A stretch of DNA of 8,357 nucleotides from Ilumatobacteraceae bacterium (GTDB lineage Bacteria > Actinomycetota > Acidimicrobiia > Acidimicrobiales > Ilumatobacteraceae), in NCBI GenBank assembly GCA_007117775.1, contig SKFX01000233.1, forward strand, positions 1 through 8,357. The letters run 5' to 3'. Both the position numbers and the translations under genes were made by a program. Positions 1-3,476 of the stretch are shown here, piece after piece. The notes under the pieces are model-generated. The model did not search any database. It saw nothing but the letters and a program-made list of their open reading frames with translations, and had not been told where the DNA came from. Position 1 is the first letter of the stretch. Each line of letters opens with the position of its first letter.

Positions 1-30
1 GCCACGATCTGCCACGATCTGCCACGATCG
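1..30. repeat. Three-copy 10-bp tandem repeat at window edge
   Basis: The unit gccacgatct occurs at 1-10 and 11-20, and with one change (final g) at 21-30. The array touches the left edge, so its true copy number is unknown. A 10-bp period does not preserve a reading frame. No gene I can recognise contains it. It could be a small VNTR, a spaced set of protein-binding sites on one helical face, or the tail of a repeat in an unseen upstream gene. The repetition itself is certain; a function is not. Confidence 0.8.
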
Positions 31-118
31 GCGAGCGCTGCAATCCGTTGTCCAGCAACGAAAACGTTGTAAACACTCGCTCAGCAGGCTCCGGTACGAC
101 CCAAAGCGACAACACCTG

Positions 119-133
119 CACGTCCGCGACGTG
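119..133. repeat. Inverted repeat, 6-bp stem, 3-nt loop
   Basis: CACGTC at 119-124 and GACGTG at 128-133 are perfect complements around the loop CGC. A further 5-bp pairing (113-117 with 142-146) can enclose it, giving a bulged two-part stem. No T-tract follows on either strand. Confidence 0.5.
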
Positions 134-191
134 GAGGCCGGAGGTGCAAATCCTCGCATCCCAACTCGAGGCATCGGTGGCGCCTGATGGC

Positions 192-209
192 CCGTCGAAG
201 GTTCGACGG
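192..209. repeat. Perfect inverted repeat, 8-bp arms
   Basis: CCGTCGAA at 192-199 is followed after GG by its exact complement TTCGACGG at 202-209. As RNA it would form a 7-bp stem with a tetraloop. The right-arm core GTTCGACG recurs at 227-234, so the left arm has a second possible partner. It may be a DNA-binding dyad or an RNA hairpin. On the minus strand it lies about 110 nt past the tetR stop, but it lacks a U-tract. Confidence 0.6.
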
Positions 210-232
210 TATTCGCCGGTGACGGCGTTCGA

Positions 233-259
233 CGATGTCTCGCAACTCAGGAGACATCG
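233..259. repeat. Perfect inverted repeat, 9-bp arms
   Basis: CGATGTCTC at 233-241 and GAGACATCG at 251-259 are exact complements around a 9-nt loop. This is the longest perfect dyad in the window. It lies 61 nt beyond the tetR stop codon on the minus strand. No T-run follows, so a classical terminator is not supported. Confidence 0.6.
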
Positions 260-279
260 GAGCACTGAGGTCGGTCCAA

Positions 280-295
280 CTGAGAACTCTCTCAG
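280..295. repeat. Inverted repeat, 6-bp stem, 4-nt loop
   Basis: CTGAGA at 280-285 and TCTCAG at 290-295 pair around ACTC. It is the dyad closest to the 3' end of tetR (25 nt downstream on the minus strand) and could act as a U-tract-less stop or an RNA 3'-end stabiliser. That role is inferred from position only. Confidence 0.45.
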
Positions 296-319
296 CGATG
301 CCGTGCGGTTCGTGATCGC

Positions 320-928
320 TCAGGCCGGCGGTGTGCTGAACAGCAGGTGCAGGGTCGCCTCGACGGCGATGGCATCCCATTCACGACGCACCAGCGGCGT
401 CTGGGTCTCCTCGACGAGGTAGCGGCCGTTCATCATGCCGTACCACCAGGTGGCGGCGACGTCGAGATCGAACTCGGTCTGCACCCAGCCTCGTGTCTGC
501 GCGACCCGCAGCAGATCGCCGAGTTGCGCTGCGGCGATGGTGTCCATCGCGCTGGTCTGGAACCGCAGTTGCGGCCGCGATGCCGCTGAGCCGAGGACCT
601 CGACGCGGACCCGTCGGCGTTCCTCACCGTCGGGTCCGGTGATCGCCTCCATCCAACCGCGGACGATGGTCATGAATTCCTCGCGGCTCTGACACCGCTC
701 GGTGGCTTCTCGTTGGTCGTCCATCCCGTACAGCAGTGAGCGCCGGTAGCGCTCGGCCTGGGCAGCGACGATGAGGCCGTCACGATCACCGAAGTAGTGG
801 TAGAGCGACGGTTTGGTGACCGAGGCGGCATCGACGACCGGATCGACGCGCACTGCGGCCTCGCCACCGCGCTCGAGCAACTTGATCGCCGCCTCCAACA
901 TGATCTCTCGGTTCCCCGTCTTCCCCAT
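320..928 (-). CDS. TetR/AcrR-family transcriptional regulator
   Basis: This 202-residue one-domain repressor has the usual TetR length. The N-terminal DNA-binding domain spans about residues 8-54. It shows the family's hallmark helix-turn-helix, with AASVTKPSLYHYFGDRDGLI at 34-53 containing the recognition helix and the YxYFxxxxxL tail. The C-terminal part (about 60-200) is helical and would bind an inducer and dimerise; its ligand cannot be read from sequence. The ATG at 928 is the only plausible start, because upstream in frame there is no start codon before a TAG. No Shine-Dalgarno precedes it; instead TACCCT lies 7 nt upstream, suggesting a leaderless mRNA. The gene is divergent from the phosphonate-type FAD/HAD pair, separated by 188 bp, which is the common layout for a TetR regulator acting on its neighbour and itself. 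An imperfect dyad (928-941) overlaps its own start. Family assignment is firm; the target is inferred. Confidence 0.93.
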   Translation of the reverse strand: MGKTGNREIMLEAAIKLLERGGEAAVRVDPVVDAASVTKPSLYHYFGDRDGLIVAAQAERYRRSLLYGMDDQREATERCQSREEFMTIVRGWMEAITGPDGEERRRVRVEVLGSAASRPQLRFQTSAMDTIAAAQLGDLLRVAQTRGWVQTEFDLDVAATWWYGMMNGRYLVEETQTPLVRREWDAIAVEATLHLLFSTPPA

Positions 929-941
929 ACCGTCGAGGGTA
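928..941. promoter_or_regulatory. Candidate TetR operator (imperfect dyad)
   Basis: TACCGTCGAGGGTA matches its own reverse complement at 12 of 14 positions and is centred on TCGA. It overlaps both the putative -10 and the first base of the tetR start codon, the expected place for autorepression. I found no second copy near the divergent FAD gene, so control of that gene through this site is unproven. Confidence 0.35.
936..941 (-). promoter_or_regulatory. Candidate -10 hexamer for tetR (leaderless)
   Basis: On the minus strand TACCCT ends 7 nt before the ATG at 928. The spacing would put transcription start at or next to the start codon. No convincing -35 is visible. The hexamer falls inside the imperfect dyad listed separately, so bound repressor would block its own promoter. 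Confidence 0.45.
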
Positions 942-1104
942 GTCGGCTGGGTGATCGCAGGGTCGGATCGGATCTACATTTCATATATCCACCTTCTGCC
1001 CACCTCCTTTCCTTTTTGATCCAGGCCTGGCGCGTCGAGGCATCCGGTGGTGAACGAGCCGTGAATTCCTCGTCTGGTCACCTCATGGGGGTCCTCGAAT
1101 CCGA

Positions 1105-1110
1105 CAAGAT
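1105..1110 (+). promoter_or_regulatory. Candidate -10 hexamer for FAD oxidoreductase
   Basis: CAAGAT lies 6 nt before the GTG start at 1117, and no Shine-Dalgarno is present. The CAnnAT form with a 6-nt gap recurs before the genes at 3082 and 4829. No clear -35 is seen. Confidence 0.35.
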
Positions 1111-1116
1111 GATCCT

Positions 1117-2250
1117 GTGAAGGTCGTCATCATCGGAGGTGGGGTGCTCGGGACCATGCACGCCTGGTGGGCGCTGCAGCGCGGTGACGAGGTGGTCCAG
1201 ATCGAATGCGATGCTGAGGCCCGCTCGGCCTCGGTGCGTAACTTCGGTCTGGTCTGGGTCAGCGGTCGACGCGACGGTGCCGAACTCGACCTGGCGTTGC
1301 GGGCCCGCGAACTGTGGGAGCAGATCGGGGTGCGTGTCAGCGGACTCGGCTTTCGACCCCATGGCTCACTCACCGTGGCGCTCGATGGCGCCGAGGCGGC
1401 TGCGATGCAGGCCTATGCCGCTGGTGACGGTGCCCGCCAGCGCCGGACCGAATGGCTGGATGGCGCGGGGGCGCGGGCTGTGAACCCGGCCGTCGGCGGG
1501 GTGGTGGCGGGCGCGCTGTGGTGTCACAGCGATGCGATCGTGGAGTCGCGTGTCGCGCTGGCGGCGATGCGCACCGAGATGGCCGTGAATGGCCGGTACC
1601 GCTTCATCGCCGGTCGTCGGGTTCGTGAACGCCGCGGCACCGAGGTCATCGACCACTGCGGTGAGCGCCATGGTGGCGATGCGGTGATCGTGTGCACCGG
1701 CGCAGAGCATGACGGCCTCGATGCTGAGCATCTCAGCGCTGCGCCGCTTCGGCGCTGTCGGTTGCAGATGATGCAGACCGCACCGGCGGAGTTGTCGCTG
1801 ACCACCTCGATCGCCGATGCCGACTCGATGCGCTACTACCCGGCCTATGAACACCTCGATCTGTCCGGCCTCGCCCCCCAGCCGCCGGTGGCGGTCGCCA
1901 ACCGGATGCAATTGTTGATGGTTCAGCGCCTCGACGGTTCGTTGACCATCGGCGATACCCACACCTATGACGACGATCCGACCACCCAGCCGTTCGCCTT
2001 CGATGTCGATGAGGCCCCCTACGGCCACCTCATCGAGCGGGCCGAGGCGATCCTCGGCCGGTCGCTCCCGCCGATCCAGCGTCGCTGGGCCGGCGTCTAT
2101 TCCCAGCTCGCCCCCACAGCATCCGCCGGTGCCGTCTATCACCACGGTGAGATCGAACCCGGCGTCGTCGCCGTCACCGGCCCCGGTGGTCGTGGGATGA
2201 CGCTCGCGCCGGCGATCGCCGAGCAGACCTGGGAGCGACTCGGGACATGA
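1117..2250 (+). CDS. FAD oxidoreductase of aminophosphonate catabolism (TIGR03364 type)
   Basis: This 377-residue member of the DAO/glycine oxidase fold (FAD_dependent DAO, Pfam DAO) begins directly with the dinucleotide-binding strand MKVVIIGGGVLG: Gly7, Gly9, Gly12, with the ribose-binding Glu30 ending the second strand. SASVRNFGLVWVSG (38-50) and the C-terminal flavin-binding GPGGRGMTLAP (355-365) are typical of the TIGR03364 subfamily. That group is known for its synteny with phosphonatase-like HAD enzymes and is proposed to oxidatively deaminate an aminophosphonate (2-aminoethylphosphonate-like, hydroxylated or N-methylated) to a phosphono-aldehyde. Here exactly that partner follows after 31 bp. 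The GTG at 1117 is the right start because the Rossmann strand begins at residue 2. The enzyme should be cytoplasmic; no signal peptide is seen. Substrate identity is inferred from family and context. A generic amine oxidase is the alternative. Confidence 0.85.
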   Translation: MKVVIIGGGVLGTMHAWWALQRGDEVVQIECDAEARSASVRNFGLVWVSGRRDGAELDLALRARELWEQIGVRVSGLGFRPHGSLTVALDGAEAAAMQAYAAGDGARQRRTEWLDGAGARAVNPAVGGVVAGALWCHSDAIVESRVALAAMRTEMAVNGRYRFIAGRRVRERRGTEVIDHCGERHGGDAVIVCTGAEHDGLDAEHLSAAPLRRCRLQMMQTAPAELSLTTSIADADSMRYYPAYEHLDLSGLAPQPPVAVANRMQLLMVQRLDGSLTIGDTHTYDDDPTTQPFAFDVDEAPYGHLIERAEAILGRSLPPIQRRWAGVYSQLAPTASAGAVYHHGEIEPGVVAVTGPGGRGMTLAPAIAEQTWERLGT

Positions 2251-2271
2251 AACGACCGGGCCGGACTGCAT

Positions 2272-2276
2272 AGGAG
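2272..2276 (+). promoter_or_regulatory. Shine-Dalgarno AGGAG deciding the HAD start
   Basis: AGGAG ends 5 nt before the ATG at 2282 but only 2 nt before the adjacent in-frame GTG at 2279, so the ATG is the better start. It is one of only two well-placed Shine-Dalgarno sequences seen in the window, which fits a second gene translated from a shared transcript. Confidence 0.7.
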
Positions 2277-2281
2277 CTGTG

Positions 2282-2998
2282 ATGACCGAAGTGAACCGGA
2301 CCGGCGCATCGGGTGACACCGCAGCGATCTCGATGGTGTGTTTCGATATGGCCGGTACCACCGTCGATGACGGCACCGCCGTCATGGACGCCTTCTCGGT
2401 GGCCGCCGATGCGGTCTCTTTGAGCGGTGCCGAGCGCACCGCGGCGATGGACTATGCCGAACAGACCATGGGGCAATCCAAGATCGTCGTCTTCCGGGCG
2501 ATGCTCAGCGATGATGAGGAACGCGCCCAGCGGGCCAATGGCGCCTTCGAAGCGGCCTATGACCAGATCGTCGCCGAGGGCCGGGTGCGCGCCATGCCCG
2601 GTGCCGCCGACTGCTTCGCATGGTGCCGTGACCATGACATCGCGGTCTGCCTCACCACCGGGTTCGCTCCGGCAACACGCGATGCCATCTTGTCGGTGCT
2701 CGGCTGGGAACAGGTCCCCGATCTGGTGCTGTCGCCCGCCGATGCAGGTCGTGGCCGGCCGTATCCCGACATGGTGCTCGCCGCGGTGATCCGCCTCGGC
2801 ATCGACGATGTCCGCGAGGTCGCCGTGGTCGGCGACACCGCGAGCGATCTGTGGAGCGGCCATCGCGCCGGGGCGTCGATCATCGCCGGGGTGCTGAGCG
2901 GCGCGCATGGGGTGGCCGAGTTCGCCACCGCTCCCCACACCCATATCGTCGACTCGGTCGCGGATCTCCCCGGGGTGCTCGCCGGTCGTCTCGCCTGA
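2282..2998 (+). CDS. Phosphonatase-like HAD hydrolase (TIGR03351 type)
   Basis: This 238-residue HAD-superfamily enzyme is closest to phosphonoacetaldehyde hydrolase (PhnX). Motif I is FDMAGTTVDDG, with nucleophile Asp22 and the DxAGT form special to this group instead of DxDxT. Motif II is LTTG near 124-127. The usual motif III lysine is replaced by Arg in GRGRPYPD (156-163), and motif IV is VVGDTASD with Asp185 and Asp189. MGQSKI at 63-68 places Lys67 where PhnX has its Schiff-base lysine (MGLLKI in B. cereus, from memory). The expected reaction is hydrolytic cleavage of the C-P bond of a phosphono-aldehyde, releasing phosphate and an aldehyde. It is co-directional with the FAD gene, 31 bp apart, and probably co-transcribed. 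The family is strongly supported; whether the substrate is phosphonoacetaldehyde or its 1-hydroxy analogue cannot be told. No aminotransferase or phosphonate transporter is in the window. Confidence 0.9.
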   Translation: MTEVNRTGASGDTAAISMVCFDMAGTTVDDGTAVMDAFSVAADAVSLSGAERTAAMDYAEQTMGQSKIVVFRAMLSDDEERAQRANGAFEAAYDQIVAEGRVRAMPGAADCFAWCRDHDIAVCLTTGFAPATRDAILSVLGWEQVPDLVLSPADAGRGRPYPDMVLAAVIRLGIDDVREVAVVGDTASDLWSGHRAGASIIAGVLSGAHGVAEFATAPHTHIVDSVADLPGVLAGRLA

Positions 2999-3069
2999 AC
3001 TGCGACGAACGCAGCGGTGACGACAGGTGTGGCCGTGGTGGCCGCGGAGGCATTCGTCCGTCGATCGGG

Positions 3070-3075
3070 CATCAT
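3070..3075 (+). promoter_or_regulatory. Candidate -10 hexamer for heme monooxygenase
   Basis: CATCAT lies 6 nt before the ATG at 3082. GGAGA at 3076-3080 also precedes the start but leaves only 1 nt of spacing, too little for a normal ribosome binding site. A leaderless start is therefore preferred, with low certainty. Confidence 0.3.
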
Positions 3076-3081
3076 GGAGAT

Positions 3082-3429
3082 ATGAGCGTCGTCAAGATCA
3101 ATGCAATCGAGGTCCCCGACGGCAAGGGGCCCGAACTCGAAGCCCGTTTCGCGGCCCGCGTCGGCGGGGTGGAGCAGATGCCCGGGTTCGAGGAGTTCAT
3201 GCTGTTGCGTCCGCTGGCCGGCGATGACCGCTATTTCGTCGTCACCCGTTGGGAGAGCGAGGAGGCCTATCAGAACTGGCGCGACTCCCAGCAGTTCCAG
3301 CACCAGCATGCGAACACCCATGACGATGGTGGCCGCGGCGCCGCCAAACCCGACCATCCGGTCGCGACCGGTGCATCACTGCTCGAGTTCGAAGTGGTGT
3401 CATTGGCGCTGCCCGCCGCCACCGACTGA
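3082..3429 (+). CDS. IsdG/MhuD-type heme-degrading monooxygenase (ABM fold)
   Basis: This 115-residue antibiotic-biosynthesis-monooxygenase (ABM) dimeric-barrel protein closely resembles Mycobacterium MhuD. The N-terminus MSVVKINAIEVP and the segments GPELEARFA, LLRPLAGDDRYFVVTRWES and VATGASLLEFEVV follow the MhuD pattern. The catalytic Asn (Asn7) and ruffling Trp (Trp66) fall at exactly the MhuD positions. The heme-ligand His region holds His74, His76 and His80, one of which should serve. The segment after it (NTHDDGGRGAAKPDHP) is longer than in MhuD. The predicted role is cytosolic oxidative opening of heme to free iron. Alignment of Asn7 supports the ATG at 3082. The gene is flanked by 83 bp and 47 bp gaps and looks monocistronic. 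The ABM fold is near-certain; heme as substrate is likely but rests on these residues. Confidence 0.85.
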   Translation: MSVVKINAIEVPDGKGPELEARFAARVGGVEQMPGFEEFMLLRPLAGDDRYFVVTRWESEEAYQNWRDSQQFQHQHANTHDDGGRGAAKPDHPVATGASLLEFEVVSLALPAATD

Positions 3430-3445
3430 ATCGTCTGCGTCGCGG

Positions 3446-3460
3446 GGCGCGCATCGCGCC
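3446..3460. repeat. All-GC hairpin upstream of lysC -10
   Basis: GGCGCG (3446-3451) and CGCGCC (3455-3460) pair around CAT, ending one base before the putative lysC -10. No T-tract follows. It could end transcription of the preceding small gene or bind a regulator in the lysC promoter spacer. Confidence 0.4.
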
Positions 3461-3461
3461 G

Positions 3462-3467
3462 TAGGCT
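3462..3467 (+). promoter_or_regulatory. Candidate -10 hexamer for lysC
   Basis: TAGGCT lies 9 nt before the GTG start at 3477. No Shine-Dalgarno is present, suggesting a leaderless or nearly leaderless transcript. Confidence 0.45.
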
Positions 3468-3476
3468 CTCATCTTC

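Larger units (their letters stand above)
81..257 (-). pseudogene. Possible HNH-nuclease-like gene remnant
   Basis: A minus-strand frame of 58 codons runs from an ATG at 257 to a stop at 81. It contains a stretch reading IPSNLRRAIRRHRCLELGC. This resembles the lead-in to the zinc-binding HNH motif of DUF222/HNH proteins, where an LRRA helix is followed by a Cys-x3-Gly-Cys knuckle (often RCRVPGC or RCRFPGC). The His-His dyad that should follow is missing: LHLRPPRRG stands where an LHxHHLRP-type segment would be expected, and the frame then ends without the downstream motif. About 70% of the codons I counted end in G or C, lower than the neighbouring genes appear. I read it as at best a decayed fragment. 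It may equally be a chance frame in Arg-rich GC sequence. Confidence 0.2.
31..319. other. Non-coding interval packed with inverted repeats
   Basis: No convincing intact gene is seen here. The stretch has many perfect short inverted repeats: 31-35 with 76-80, 46-50 with 56-60 or 56-60 with 65-69, 113-117 with 142-146 enclosing 119-124/128-133, 152-156 with 167-171, 192-199/202-209, 214-218/223-227, 233-241/251-259 and 280-285/290-295. Several arms have two possible partners. Stems of 8 and 9 bp are more than GC content alone would readily give in under 300 bp. None is followed by a T-run on either strand, so classical intrinsic terminators are not evident. It may be a structured RNA, the 3' region of the tetR transcript, or decayed mobile DNA. 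Short reading frames through it have unremarkable sequence apart from the possible HNH remnant listed separately. Confidence 0.5.
929..1116. promoter_or_regulatory. Divergent intergenic region, AT-rich core
   Basis: These 188 bp separate tetR from the FAD gene. The segment about 971-1020 is the most AT-rich and pyrimidine-rich stretch in the window, with TTTCATATATCC at 979-990. It also holds CACCTCCTTT (1001-1010) and, at 1021-1030, the perfect 10-bp palindrome CCAGGCCTGG. Promoters for both genes should lie here. The palindrome is a second candidate regulator site. Confidence 0.5.

Noticed and set aside
139..164. tRNA T-arm-like stretch GGAGGTGCAAATCCTCG followed by CATCCCA on the plus strand, with a D-arm-like GCTCAGCAGG at 80-89.
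   Set aside because: No 5' acceptor strand (TGGGATG) occurs upstream, no anticodon stem can be formed, and the T-loop has G instead of T at the second position. A tRNA remnant or att-site scar remains possible but unsupported.
48..422. Plus-strand frame of 124 codons from a TTG, overlapping the 3' end of tetR.
   Set aside because: Low-complexity composition, no recognisable motif, no start signal, and antisense to the real tetR gene from 320 onward.
670..984. Minus-strand frame starting ATG at 984, preceded by an AGGTGG sequence, overlapping tetR out of frame.
   Set aside because: Arg/Ser-rich shadow of tetR in another phase; the purine-rich upstream sequence is reported only as a possible leader oddity.
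3000..3058. Possible terminator after the HAD gene: CTGCG/CGCAG (3000-3014), or the longer pairing GACGAA with TTCGTC.
   Set aside because: Stems of 5-6 bp with long or irregular interiors and no T-tract; too weak to call.
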